A program made the position numbers and the translations under genes. Below are positions 16,577 to 25,711 of a DNA stretch of 64,000 nt, piece by piece. Under the pieces are notes generated by a model, which saw only the letters and a program-made list of their open reading frames with translations, was not told the DNA's origin and searched no databases. This stretch comes from Candidatus Latescibacterota bacterium (lineage in GTDB: Bacteria; Latescibacterota; UBA2968; UBA8231), in contig JAJEGS010000018.1 in NCBI GenBank assembly GCA_022819745.1, forward strand, positions 62,001 to 126,000, given 5' to 3'. Positions within the stretch are counted from its first letter, which is position 1. Each line of letters starts with the position of its first letter.

Positions 16577-17920
16577 TTAAAACGTCCCAGGTTTGGGCGT
16601 TGCCGGGGGCCAGTAGCCGTCTGGATCCTCGTCCCACGCTGCGCCGCACATCCGTGAGATAACCGCCCATTCGGCTGCGGTCAGGTGGGCGTGATTGTGG
16701 AAGAGGAAGCGCTGTAGCCCGGCCTCTTCTGAGGCTTGGAGGATGCGGTAGAGATCGCCGGAGGTCATGGGGTCGCCACCGTGGGGCATGCGCCCGGTAT
16801 CGACCCAAGGCAGGATCTTTTGCGAGTCGCCGACCGCGGCGATGGCGCGGCGCGTCTCTTCCTGCACCACCTCGTCAAAAAAAGCCTGCGGAAATCCCAA
16901 CTCCATGTCGGCTAGACACTCCACTTCGGGCAGGCGGATGCCGAGCCAAGCGCGGAGCACCGTCCAGCACTGCGCCTCGCTCAACACCGGATTCCACTCC
17001 TGAATCTGCTGTATCCAGCGGGCAACTGTGCCGTACATCCCGTCAAAGCCGCGATGCCAGAAGTAGTGCTTGACCAAGAGCAAATCCACGATCTGGCCCC
17101 AAGCGTGGAAGTCGAGTGCGGTCATGCCGGAAAACACAGCCGAGCGCGGGCCGTTGCCCAACAGCAGTTGGCGCGGCAACTCGTCGATGGCTTGGCGAAA
17201 TTCGCGGCCTTGGCGGATGCCGTCTTCGCGTCGCCAGCGCAGCCAGTAGAGCGCGTCCTCGTTGATGTCGAAGAGGTTCATCTCCGAGAGCACGCCGTAA
17301 TCGCCATAGTAGGACACTTCGGCGGGCGTGAAGCTTTGGAAGCGCTGGTGCAAATGCTGGCGGCCCTGATCAAGTCGCTCGGCGTCGTAGCCTCTAGCCG
17401 TTGCTTCTCGGCGCTGGCCGTCGTTGAGTGGACGGAAAACCGCGTTGCCGTGGTGATACGTCAGCTCGTAGGGAGACTCGGTCCAGCCATCGACAATGCC
17501 GCCGTCGGCTTCTGGGAAAGCCGCGAAGATGTCCTCCCAAGACGCAGCGTGTGCCTGAGTGCCGTAGGGATCCTCCTCCAGCGGCAGGCCCTCGGCGGCA
17601 ATGGTGCCGGAGGCGGGCGCGAAGATCATCACGGTCCAGCCGCGCTCTTTGGCGTCGGCCAGCATGGCGTGCAGGAGCTTTTCTTTGTCGGGTTGTAGGG
17701 GCACGTCGCGTAGTTGGGCGTTGAGGCCGCGCTTTTGGTAAGGCGCGGGGTCGCCCTTGAACGCGGGGATGGTACTATGGCCCTGCTCGTCGGCAAAGAC
17801 CAGACGGCCAAAGACAAGGCCGCGAATGCCGCCTTGTTCCCAGGCGTCGAAAATGCGCTCGTAGTCGGACATGACCGCCTCTAAGGGCTGGCCGATGCGA
17901 ATCCAGGGGGTCAGAGCCAT
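16577..17920 (-). CDS. Uncharacterised 447-residue protein, possibly a TIM-barrel hydrolase
   Basis: No family is recognised with confidence. It is cytoplasmic-looking (no signal peptide), rich in Trp, Tyr, Asp and Glu, with segments such as RGLVFGRLVFADEQG, TVMIFAPASGTIAA, GGIVDGWTESPYELTYHHG and GFDGMYGTVARWIQQ that look like the strand ends of a (beta/alpha)8 glycosidase-like fold. The C-terminus HNHAHLTAAEWAVIS resembles sugar-metabolism domains. AGGAG eight bases upstream supports this start. It forms an operon with the Gfo/Idh/MocA gene downstream, which suggests carbohydrate processing. Confidence 0.55.
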   Translation of the reverse strand: MALTPWIRIGQPLEAVMSDYERIFDAWEQGGIRGLVFGRLVFADEQGHSTIPAFKGDPAPYQKRGLNAQLRDVPLQPDKEKLLHAMLADAKERGWTVMIFAPASGTIAAEGLPLEEDPYGTQAHAASWEDIFAAFPEADGGIVDGWTESPYELTYHHGNAVFRPLNDGQRREATARGYDAERLDQGRQHLHQRFQSFTPAEVSYYGDYGVLSEMNLFDINEDALYWLRWRREDGIRQGREFRQAIDELPRQLLLGNGPRSAVFSGMTALDFHAWGQIVDLLLVKHYFWHRGFDGMYGTVARWIQQIQEWNPVLSEAQCWTVLRAWLGIRLPEVECLADMELGFPQAFFDEVVQEETRRAIAAVGDSQKILPWVDTGRMPHGGDPMTSGDLYRILQASEEAGLQRFLFHNHAHLTAAEWAVISRMCGAAWDEDPDGYWPPATPKPGTF

Positions 17921-18048
17921 GGCGTGTTCTCCTGTTGATTGGTAGGCGCAATATATTGCGCCGGCGGGGCGGCGTCCATTGTTACTAGCAGGTAGTAGTC
18001 CAGTCGGCTATAAAGATTGTATATTATGAATGATGTTTGCGGAAAACT

Positions 18049-18375
18049 ATGCCTGGAAAAGCCCTAGAGATTTATCGCGATGCCCGAGGACGGGAGCCAT
18101 TCATCGACTGGTATGAGGCAATCCGAGACATACGTACCCAAGCACGCATTCGCAACCGACTCCGGCGCGTCGAAGCTGGGAATCTAGGCGACTGTAAGCC
18201 GGTGGGACGAGGCGTCATTGAGCTTCGGTTGGACTTTGGACCGGGGTACCGAGTGTATTTTGCGGAGTTGGCAGATCGGCTTATTCTGCTTACGGCAGGT
18301 AATAAAGCCACCCAGCAGCGCGATATAAGGAGAGCCCAGGCGTATTGGGCTAAGTACAAGGAGTCGGAGCCATGA
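18049..18375 (+). CDS. HigB/RelE-family toxin
   Basis: 108 residues from the ATG at 18049 (a TTG 12 bases earlier is possible). It matches the addiction-module killer family: a Y-x-x-x-RGREPFIDWYEAI start, IRNRLRRVEAGNLGDCKPVGRGVIELR, GPGYRVYF and the terminal DIRRAQAYW. These proteins are ribosome-dependent mRNA interferases. The stop overlaps the antitoxin start by four bases. The surrounding genes are unrelated metabolic genes, as expected for a mobile TA module. Confidence 0.88.
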   Translation: MPGKALEIYRDARGREPFIDWYEAIRDIRTQARIRNRLRRVEAGNLGDCKPVGRGVIELRLDFGPGYRVYFAELADRLILLTAGNKATQQRDIRRAQAYWAKYKESEP

Positions 18376-18707
18376 GAAAATTGAGAGCCTTTAAAGAACT
18401 CCATTCGCAGGAACTCAACGATCCTGTCAAGGCTAAGGCGTACATTGATGTGGCCTTTGAGGAATATCAAAATGATAACGACGACGGAGCGCTTTTACTG
18501 GCCTTACGGGACGTGGCAGAGGCGCAAGGGGGGCTGGGTCAACTGGCCGAGAAAACCGGCTTGAATCGGTCCAATATTTATCGAACGCTATCGGCGGGAG
18601 GCAATCCCCGTCTCCATACCTTAGCCGTCATCTTGCATAGTATGGGGCTGCGGCTGTCAGTAGATTTTGCAGGGCCGTCAGATGAGCAAAGCATCTCGCC
18701 CGTATAA
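18372..18707 (+). CDS. HigA-like antitoxin (copy 1)
   Basis: 111 residues. The C-terminal half is a helix-turn-helix of the XRE/HigA type: ALLLALRDVAEAQGGLGQLAEKTGLNRSNIYRTLS followed by NPRLHTLAVILHSMGLRLSV. The N-terminus is a charged helix that would wrap the toxin. It overlaps the toxin stop (ATGA) and is overlapped by a second antitoxin-like gene. Confidence 0.88.
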   Translation: MRKLRAFKELHSQELNDPVKAKAYIDVAFEEYQNDNDDGALLLALRDVAEAQGGLGQLAEKTGLNRSNIYRTLSAGGNPRLHTLAVILHSMGLRLSVDFAGPSDEQSISPV

Positions 18708-18987
18708 AGAAGGGCTACTTGAGGATCTCAGAGATCCCAGCGAAGCGGCTGCGTATTTGACTGCTGCTCTTGAGGATGGCTCCCCTGATGTGTTCCTCCT
18801 TGCGCTGCGCGATGTAGCCGAAGCCCACGGCATGAAACGGCTCGCAGAGGGCGCTCAGCTCAATCGCGAGTCGATGTATCGAATGCTGTCCGATCAGGGT
18901 AATCCCCAACTCTTAAGTTTGACTGCGGTTCTGCGCGAGTTGGGCTTACGCCTTGCAGTTGAGGTCAGCGATCCCGTGGCTGCCTAA
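18682..18987 (+). CDS. HigA-like antitoxin (copy 2)
   Basis: 101 residues, paralogous to the preceding gene: LALRDVAEAHGMKRLAEGAQLNRESMYRMLS followed by NPQLLSLTAVLRELGLRLAVEV. It starts inside copy 1 (26-base overlap), so the locus is toxin-antitoxin-antitoxin. It may be a duplicated antitoxin that lost its toxin, or a modulator of the first pair. Confidence 0.85.
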   Translation: MSKASRPYKEGLLEDLRDPSEAAAYLTAALEDGSPDVFLLALRDVAEAHGMKRLAEGAQLNRESMYRMLSDQGNPQLLSLTAVLRELGLRLAVEVSDPVAA

Positions 18988-19015
18988 ACACCACACCGGA
19001 CAAAGGAGGTGTCCA

Positions 19016-20764
19016 ATGGACCGCGAAGTGATGACCAACGAAGAGAATTACTGTTTTGACGTGGCTGGGTATTTGCACGTGCCGGGGACGTTGACTCGGC
19101 CGGAGGTCGAGCGGCTCAATAGGGAGATCGACGCCGTGGGGGCGACGGAGGGGATGCTGGGCTGGCCGGGGAAGGCGCGGGAGCCATTCCGCGACTTGCT
19201 GGTGCATCCGGCGTTGGTGTGGTATCTCAACCAGCTTGTCGGCCAGGGGTTTATCCTCGACCGCGCACCAGAAGTCTGGTGTGAGGAGACTTGCGACACG
19301 GGCGCGCCGCTGGTAGGCGGCAACGAGCCTCGGGATCCCGCCATTGCGTACTACTTCCAGAACGGGCGGCGCTTCAGTGAGGGGGTGCGGGTGCTGTGGG
19401 CGCTGGAGGATGTTGAGGAAGGGGACGGCGGCTTTGTGCTAGTGCCGTGTAGCCACAAGGGCAATGTGGCGACGCCGGAGGAAGTGGCGACAGGGGCCGA
19501 CGATATGGGGCTTGTTTTCCAACCGGCGCTCAAGGCGGGGGATTTGCTGATCGTGGCGCTGGCGACGGCGCAGGGGATGCGGCCGTGGACGGGGCAAGGA
19601 CGCCAGCGGCTGTTGAGTTACGAATTTGTGGGACGCGGCGCGATCCGCAGCGCGGGGACTGGGCCGAAAACCGAAGCGGAGCCGCGCCCAGAGTGGCACG
19701 CCGACTTGAATGCAGAGCAGAGGGCCTCGCTCTACAAGCCGGGCTACCAAGCCACGACTCCGCCGCCGACGATTGTGACCGATGGCAAGACGACGCGGAT
19801 GGAGTCCGGGGTTTTTCATCCGTCGCTTTTGCAGGTAGATCCCGACAGCGACATTGACTACCGGGAATTTTACTTTTGGGACCTCAACGGCTATCTGGTT
19901 TTGCGCGGGGTAATGGACGAGGAATGGTTGGCTGCGGCCAACGAAGCGGTGGATCGTTTTGAGGAGCGGATCCAAGTCGGCGAAGAGTTGGCGCGGGGGT
20001 CCAAAAGTCTGGCGGGAACTGGGCGGCCCTTGTTGAACGGACTGCTGGAACTGCCCCAGCCCTATTGCGAGCCGTTCCGGCAGATGGTCGCGCATCCGGC
20101 AGTCGAGCACCGACTGAACTGGATGGGCGGTAGTGGTGGACGGATGGGAGGCGCGACGGGTTTTGTCGCGGTCAAGGGCACCAGTGGCCACGCGCTGCAC
20201 GACGCTAACGAGCCGCTCAATCCCGGTCGCGGCTATGTGTACCACAATGGCCGCAGCTATTGCGAGGCGATTACCGTGACTTGGCAGCTCAGGGATGTGC
20301 GGGCGGGTGATGGGGGTTTTGCCTGCGTGCCGGGCAGCCACAAGGCGTACTACAAGATGCCCCCCGGCGTGCGCACCTGCGACCGCGATATGGGGCTGGT
20401 CAAACACGTCGAGATGCAGGCCGGCGACGTGCTGTTCTTTGGCGACGGCGGCACGACGCACGGAGCGTTGGCTTGGAAGAGCGAGATTGCGCGACGGGGG
20501 ATCCTGATTAAGTATTCGTCGCGCAACTTCAACCGCAGCGGCGGCGAGATGGCCCACCCAGAAAACCGCTGGGGCGAATTGGTCGAGGGGATGAGCGACG
20601 CCCAGTTGGCGGTGATGCGCGGACCGGACCGCGATGTGTTTAACAACAATGTGCCGCGACTGGACGTGGCCAATGGCGAGGTGACCGTGTCGTACGAGCG
20701 GGGATCGTCGCTCTACAGCAAGGATGCACCGACCGGGCCGTTGGCAAAGGACAAGAAAAGTTAA
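19016..20764 (+). CDS. Tandem PhyH-type dioxygenase with a degenerate first domain
   Basis: 582 residues made of two PhyH-like double-stranded beta-helix domains (about 1-255 and 280-582). The second domain has His395 in HALHDANEP, GDGGFACVPGSHK and His482 in TTHGALAW, as expected for Fe(II)/2-oxoglutarate enzymes of this branch. The first aligns over NEP, GDGGFVLVPCSHK and DMGLV but has Val100 and Gln186 at the two His positions. It is therefore probably structural or regulatory rather than catalytic. AAAGGAGG supports the start at 19016. Substrate unknown. Confidence 0.82.
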   Translation: MDREVMTNEENYCFDVAGYLHVPGTLTRPEVERLNREIDAVGATEGMLGWPGKAREPFRDLLVHPALVWYLNQLVGQGFILDRAPEVWCEETCDTGAPLVGGNEPRDPAIAYYFQNGRRFSEGVRVLWALEDVEEGDGGFVLVPCSHKGNVATPEEVATGADDMGLVFQPALKAGDLLIVALATAQGMRPWTGQGRQRLLSYEFVGRGAIRSAGTGPKTEAEPRPEWHADLNAEQRASLYKPGYQATTPPPTIVTDGKTTRMESGVFHPSLLQVDPDSDIDYREFYFWDLNGYLVLRGVMDEEWLAAANEAVDRFEERIQVGEELARGSKSLAGTGRPLLNGLLELPQPYCEPFRQMVAHPAVEHRLNWMGGSGGRMGGATGFVAVKGTSGHALHDANEPLNPGRGYVYHNGRSYCEAITVTWQLRDVRAGDGGFACVPGSHKAYYKMPPGVRTCDRDMGLVKHVEMQAGDVLFFGDGGTTHGALAWKSEIARRGILIKYSSRNFNRSGGEMAHPENRWGELVEGMSDAQLAVMRGPDRDVFNNNVPRLDVANGEVTVSYERGSSLYSKDAPTGPLAKDKKS

Positions 20765-20793
20765 TTCCCATTCATCGACACTTGGGAGGAATC

Positions 20794-21786
20794 ATGCGCC
20801 TACTCATCTTAATTCTCGCCACGGCTCAGCTAGCTGCGGCCGATGCACCCGACTGGCGGCGACCTGTGGCTACTTATTCCATCGTCGCTCGCGATTCCCT
20901 CAGCGGTCAGCTCGGCGTCGCCGTTCAGTCCCACTGGTTTTCCGTGGGGCCTATCGTTCCTTGGGCCCGTCCCGGCGTTGGTGCTGTGGCAACTCAATCT
21001 CTTGTTGATCCGGCTTACGGTCCGCTTGGCCTTGAATTGATGGCCATGGGCAAGACGGCTTCGGCGGCGCTCACCGCTCTGCTAGCGGGGGATGCCGACG
21101 CTGCGGTCCGGCAAGTGGCCATGGTCGATGCTGCTGGGAACGTGGCCGTCCACACGGGCGAGCGGGCTATTGCCGCTGCTGGCCATCAGACCGGTGCCCA
21201 GTACAGCGTTCAGGCGAATCTGATGGACCGAGACAGCGTGTGGCCGGCTATGGCGCACGCCTACGAGAATGCCGAAGGCGATTTGGCCGAGCGGTTGCTC
21301 GTGGCTCTGGAGGTCGCCGAGGCCGAGGGGGGCGACCTGCGCGGTCGGCAGTCCGCAGCCATCCTCGTGGTCTCTGCCGAGGATACGGGTAGGCCGTGGG
21401 TTGATCGCGTGTTCGACCTGCGCGTGGAAGACCATCCCGAGCCGGTGGAGGAACTGCGCCGCTTGGTGCGTCTGGCGCGGGCCTACCACAAGCTCAACGA
21501 GGGCGACGAATGGGTGACCGCAGGAGACATGGAGGCGGCTATGGATGCCTACCGCACAGCGACCGAACTGGTGCCCGATGAGGCAACGGGCGGCGAGGCT
21601 CCCTTCTGGGTGGGTGTGACCTTGGCCTCTGAGGGGCGTGAGGAGGAAGCGGTGCCTTACTTGCAACGGGCGCAAGTGCAGTACGACCGCTGGGCTGACC
21701 TACTGCGGCGTTTGCCAGCTTCCGGCCTGCTGCCAGCCGACGATGCGCTCATAGACCGTCTTACTGCTGCCATGATCGGCGAGTGA
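20794..21786 (+). CDS. Exported DUF1028 (Ntn-hydrolase-like) protein with C-terminal TPR-like region
   Basis: 330 residues. A signal peptide ends near AAADA. The DUF1028 core begins ATYSIVARDSLSGQLGVAVQ and continues through WARPGVGAVATQSLVDPAYGPLGLELM, VDAAGNVAVHTGERAIAAAGH and YSVQANLMDRD, which is typical and places it in the Ntn-hydrolase-like superfamily. The last 100 residues are helical with TPR-like spacing. GGGAGGA seven bases upstream fixes the start. It follows the tandem PhyH gene closely. Biochemical role of the family is unknown to me. Confidence 0.88.
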   Translation: MRLLILILATAQLAAADAPDWRRPVATYSIVARDSLSGQLGVAVQSHWFSVGPIVPWARPGVGAVATQSLVDPAYGPLGLELMAMGKTASAALTALLAGDADAAVRQVAMVDAAGNVAVHTGERAIAAAGHQTGAQYSVQANLMDRDSVWPAMAHAYENAEGDLAERLLVALEVAEAEGGDLRGRQSAAILVVSAEDTGRPWVDRVFDLRVEDHPEPVEELRRLVRLARAYHKLNEGDEWVTAGDMEAAMDAYRTATELVPDEATGGEAPFWVGVTLASEGREEEAVPYLQRAQVQYDRWADLLRRLPASGLLPADDALIDRLTAAMIGE

Positions 21787-21802
21787 CGATTCTGGATGTA
21801 AA

Positions 21803-22783
21803 ATGGCGGATGCATTTCTCAACGAATTAGCTTGGCAGCGATCGTCTCAGCCCGTGTTCTCGACTATGACGACAGAGCAGACTTGGTGCCGAGTGACGCT
21901 CTACAATCCCACGGTGATAAGAATCAACGGCCGGTACGAGATGTGGTATTTGGGCAACAGTAGTGCCACGCGCAACGGCGACATGGATCTGGGCTATGCT
22001 GAATCAGAGGACGGCTTGCATTGGACGGCCTTTTCCGATAACCCCATTCTGCGCACGGGCGAGACCCCCGTGGGCCAAGCGTGGCAGACACCGCACATCC
22101 TCTTTGATGCCGATGAAAGCCTGTACAAGATGTGGTTCGTGATGAGCCAGCGCCTCGGCACCACCAGCAAAGGCCCCCTTATGCGACAGATGCTTGGTTA
22201 TGCCACCAGCCCGGATGGTCGGAGCTGGGAAGTCCACCCCGAGCCGATCTACCCGAGCGGTCGTCGCCCCTGTGTGCTCAAGGATGGCCCGGGCCGCTAT
22301 CGCATGTGGATGAATTCTGCGCCGGCGGCAGACGACGATTTTCGCGCCATGGCCCGCCACATCTACCGCTTTACCTCAGAAGATGGTCTGCACTGGAGCC
22401 GAGATGCAGAACCAGCGGTTGTGGCCAATGAAACCCACAGGAGTATCGTCTATCCCTATGTCCTAGAAAACAACGGCACCTACACCATGTGGTACGGTTG
22501 CCACGTAGCGGACGGCATTTTCGAAATCTATGCCTCGACTTCGACCGATGGTCTGCACTGGACGCACCACTTTGAGCGCTCGGCTTTCCCAGCCACGCGC
22601 CATCCCGATCACTTTGATGGCCGCTACACTTCAACGCCATGCGTCCTCGCAGATGGCGACCGCTATTTGCTCTATTACTCGGCCCGCGACCAAGGCAATA
22701 TCTACGGGGCGGGCGACGGTACAATACAAGTTGATCAAGACGGTATTTACCGCCACATCGGAGTCGCCGTCTGCGAAAAATAG
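21803..22783 (+). CDS. Five-bladed beta-propeller glycosidase-like protein
   Basis: 326 residues without a signal peptide. It shows repeated propeller blades of the GH43/GH62/GH130-like glycosidase superfamily: RYEMWYLGNSS with AESEDGLHW, LYKMWFVMS with ATSPDGRSW, RYRMWMNSA with TSEDGLHW, and TYTMWYGC with STDGLHW. Such proteins usually hydrolyse or phosphorolyse oligosaccharides, but the catalytic acids cannot be assigned by eye. It lies 16 bases after the DUF1028 gene. Confidence 0.75.
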   Translation: MADAFLNELAWQRSSQPVFSTMTTEQTWCRVTLYNPTVIRINGRYEMWYLGNSSATRNGDMDLGYAESEDGLHWTAFSDNPILRTGETPVGQAWQTPHILFDADESLYKMWFVMSQRLGTTSKGPLMRQMLGYATSPDGRSWEVHPEPIYPSGRRPCVLKDGPGRYRMWMNSAPAADDDFRAMARHIYRFTSEDGLHWSRDAEPAVVANETHRSIVYPYVLENNGTYTMWYGCHVADGIFEIYASTSTDGLHWTHHFERSAFPATRHPDHFDGRYTSTPCVLADGDRYLLYYSARDQGNIYGAGDGTIQVDQDGIYRHIGVAVCEK

Positions 22784-22797
22784 ATGGGTGGGATGTC

Positions 22798-23910
22798 CTA
22801 GTCGACGACAATCGAATGGATCGTGGCCGCTGCCATGGCCTCCCAATCCACGGCGAGGCCGAGGCCCGGTCCGGCAGGCGCATAGGCATAGCCGTCGGGT
22901 TGGGCGCGGATGACGTCTTGCATTCCGTATTCGTAAGGTTCGCAGGGGACTGACTGCTCGAAATAGGAGCAGTTGTCGTGCGCCAGCATCAGGTGCAGGT
23001 TGGCTGCCGATACGAGGCTGTATCCCCACGACATGATCTCGCATTTCATGCCAGCCGCTTCGGTGAGGGCGATTGCTTTGTTGGTCTGCGTGATCCCGCC
23101 CATCATGGCTGCGTCGGTGCGGGCGCGGCCCCACGCCTTTGAATGGAGGGCTTCGGCAAAGGTGTGGAGGTCTTGGAACCAGTTGCCGGACGGCAGGATG
23201 GGAATAGTTACTCGGCTGGTCAACTCCCGGTAGCCGTCGAGGTCTGAGTCGTGCAACGGGGCCTCAAACCACGTGAAACCCATTGCTTCGAGTTCTTGGG
23301 CGACTCGCAGGGCACCGTCGCGGTCGTAGTTGTTCTCGGCGTCGAGCATGAAGGCGACGTCGTTGCCGGGGTACTGCTTTCGGACGGCGCGGGCGAGTTC
23401 GAGGTCCAGTTCGGGAATGCACCAAGTGTGGAACTTGATGGCCTTGAAGCCTTGGGCGATGAACTCCTCGGCATTTTTTAGATAGGATTCGACGTCTTCA
23501 AAGAGCGGGGTGCTAGCGTAGGCGGGGATTTTGTCGCGTGCTCCGCCCAACAGGCGATAGAGCGGCAGGTCCGCTACCTTGCCCGCTAGGTCCCACAGGG
23601 CGATGTCGATGGCGGCCAGCGACTGGGGCGGCAGCGGAAAGACGCGCGGCCTGATCTCGTGCCATATATGCTCTCGCAAGAGCGGGTCCTTGCCCAGCAG
23701 GATGGGGGCTAGGTGGCGTATGGATTCGGCGGTGTAGCGCTCGAAGTCAAAGGAGGTCGCGTTCCAGACGCTAGCTACGCCCTCGACGCCCTCGTCTGTA
23801 TAGATGCGGATGACTGTGTTGGTTGAGTATTGATCTGGCAGGTCGTCCGACCAAGTGAAGCGGTCAACTGGTGGAGCTACGGTGCGTATTTCGACTTTGG
23901 TGATGTGCAT
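22798..23910 (-). CDS. Enolase-superfamily (mandelate racemase/MLE type) protein with atypical active site
   Basis: 370 residues with the N-terminal capping domain (VEIRTVAPPVDRFTW) and the (beta/alpha)7-beta barrel. Metal-ligand positions appear as Asp190 (MLDAENNYD), Glu216 (WFEAPL) and, by alignment, Asn243 (PSGNWF) where a Glu is normal. The K-x-K base motif reads K159-F-H161. The usual catalytic His after AGMK is not evident (EIMSWG). It may be a dehydratase or epimerase with a changed mechanism, or a non-enzyme. A-rich Shine-Dalgarno AAAGGC precedes the ATG. Confidence 0.82.
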   Translation of the reverse strand: MHITKVEIRTVAPPVDRFTWSDDLPDQYSTNTVIRIYTDEGVEGVASVWNATSFDFERYTAESIRHLAPILLGKDPLLREHIWHEIRPRVFPLPPQSLAAIDIALWDLAGKVADLPLYRLLGGARDKIPAYASTPLFEDVESYLKNAEEFIAQGFKAIKFHTWCIPELDLELARAVRKQYPGNDVAFMLDAENNYDRDGALRVAQELEAMGFTWFEAPLHDSDLDGYRELTSRVTIPILPSGNWFQDLHTFAEALHSKAWGRARTDAAMMGGITQTNKAIALTEAAGMKCEIMSWGYSLVSAANLHLMLAHDNCSYFEQSVPCEPYEYGMQDVIRAQPDGYAYAPAGPGLGLAVDWEAMAAATIHSIVVD

Positions 23911-23934
23911 GGAATGCCTTTCGCAGGAATGAAT

Positions 23935-25620
23935 TTATAAGGCCGATTCGGATGCTAAGTTCTCGGGGTATATTTCAATTTGCTCTGCGTACTTCTCCCG
24001 CAGTTGGCTTAGAAAAGCTTCAAAGCGCTCTTCAATGCGCTGGCCATTTGCCGAGCGCACCATCTTTTTTACGGTTTGCTGAACCTCGGGATGGGCAAAA
24101 GGTAGCAATCGGGCAGGGCGTTGCTCCAGCGTGCGAAACACGATGTATCCCGGCCAGATTTTTTCGCGTGGCTGGAAATGCACCAAGAAAGGCCCGCCGA
24201 CTTTTCCCACCGGGGTTTTGCGGACCGCTGCTAACACGGCCGACATGGTGTGCGGGGAGTGGGCGTGTTGTTCGTCTTCCTCGCGGTGGATGTGGTAAAT
24301 GTTATAGTGAAACCAAGCGTCGTGAAAGCGCGGATAACCTTGGGCCAAAGTCCACATGTCGGCTCCTTGACGCACTTTTTCGGCGACGTCGAGTGCATCT
24401 GCTTCGTGGTGGAGCAGGATGGCTTCGTAGATGAGCAGATCGGGATCGGTAAACCAAGATAGATGCTCCTCGTAATAGGTCCGCATAGCAGCTTCGTTGA
24501 CAATCGGCGCTTCTGCTTCTAGGCGGCGCAACTCTTCGATCATTAGTAGCGATTGACGCTTTTCTAGGTAGCGCTTCATCTCGTCGTCGTCGGCTAGCCC
24601 GGCCTGCTGAGCGGCTAGCGGCAACAGCACGGAATCTACTGCCGTGCGTCTGGCGTACCGAGCGATGCTCGCGGTATCTACGGTTACGGGCCGCCGCTGG
24701 GATGGGGTTGCTAGGAGCCATTGCAGGTACTGCTCAAGCGCGACCTGTCCTCCTTCGTAGAGTATTAGCGGCCTTGTTAAGTGCTCGTCCCCGTCGAACT
24801 CGGGGATGCCGTGAGAGGCGGTTTTGCCCAGCTTGACTAGCTGCAACCAAGTTTCTTCGACTAGCTGCAGATTGAACTGCTTTCTGATGTTCGTGCGAAA
24901 CTCCGCTGTACGCACGGCAAGGCGATCCGAATAGAGCCTATCTTTGATCCTCTTTTTTAAGGACTCATAGGGCAGTAGGCGCTCGTCCTCCACGCGCACG
25001 ATGTGGAAGTAGCCTTCTCTGCCTTGGAAAGGCTCAGATAGTTCGCCAAGTTGCATGGAGAAGAGCACCTTGCTGACGGGGCCGATCATTAAGGACTCGT
25101 CCCAGTAGCCTAGGTCTCCTCCTTTATCAGCGGTCTGCTGGTCCAGGGAAAAGCGACGGGCTAGCTCGGCGAAATTTTCGCCGTCTAGGAGCGCTTGGTA
25201 GAGCGTTTGCGCTTCTGCCGCTGTTTTCACCATGAGATGCCGCCCTCGCACCTCGCGCTTGGTGCGCAGGTCGCTGCCTTCGTAATAGGTCCTGATCTCT
25301 GCTTCAGAGACCGTTATATGGCTTTTAACTTCCCTTTCGATGAGGCGTTCTACGGCTCGTTGTCGGCGCACATGTTCTAAACTGGCTAGTACCTGTGCGC
25401 TCTTATCTAGTTCCCTATTCTTGGCTTCTATGAACAGCACCTCGCGATTGATAAGCGTCTCTAGGACATCTTGCTTTGATTTTTTTTGCTCCTGCGGCAG
25501 CTTGTCCCAGACCCGTTCCACCTGATCGATCGCGATGGTGCGATCGGCGATCCGCGCTGCTATAGAATGGTTTTCCGCGCATCCCAAGAGGGTGCCGAAC
25601 AAAAGGACCGCTACTATCAC
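23935..25620 (-). CDS. PpiC/parvulin-type peptidyl-prolyl isomerase lipoprotein
   Basis: 561 residues from a GTG start at 25620, chosen because GGAGA lies seven bases upstream and because a signal peptide with lipobox LLGC begins there. The longer open frame upstream overlaps the neighbouring gene and is not coding. The SurA-like N-terminal helical domain (VERVWDKLPQEQKKSKQDVLETLINREVLFIEAK) is followed by a rotamase domain (VRGRHLMVKTAAEAQ to GGDLGYWDESLM to GREGYFHIVRV). A second long helical region follows with a further parvulin-like segment. It probably assists folding or insertion of the many outer-membrane proteins nearby. Confidence 0.85.
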   Translation of the reverse strand: MIVAVLLFGTLLGCAENHSIAARIADRTIAIDQVERVWDKLPQEQKKSKQDVLETLINREVLFIEAKNRELDKSAQVLASLEHVRRQRAVERLIEREVKSHITVSEAEIRTYYEGSDLRTKREVRGRHLMVKTAAEAQTLYQALLDGENFAELARRFSLDQQTADKGGDLGYWDESLMIGPVSKVLFSMQLGELSEPFQGREGYFHIVRVEDERLLPYESLKKRIKDRLYSDRLAVRTAEFRTNIRKQFNLQLVEETWLQLVKLGKTASHGIPEFDGDEHLTRPLILYEGGQVALEQYLQWLLATPSQRRPVTVDTASIARYARRTAVDSVLLPLAAQQAGLADDDEMKRYLEKRQSLLMIEELRRLEAEAPIVNEAAMRTYYEEHLSWFTDPDLLIYEAILLHHEADALDVAEKVRQGADMWTLAQGYPRFHDAWFHYNIYHIHREEDEQHAHSPHTMSAVLAAVRKTPVGKVGGPFLVHFQPREKIWPGYIVFRTLEQRPARLLPFAHPEVQQTVKKMVRSANGQRIEERFEAFLSQLREKYAEQIEIYPENLASESAL

Positions 25621-25711
25621 TATGGCTTCTCCACAACTCAGGAGTGTACGGGGCGATTGAGGGTGAGGACGAGGTAGAAGTTTTTGGTGAGGGGCATGAG
25701 AAGTTTGCGAT

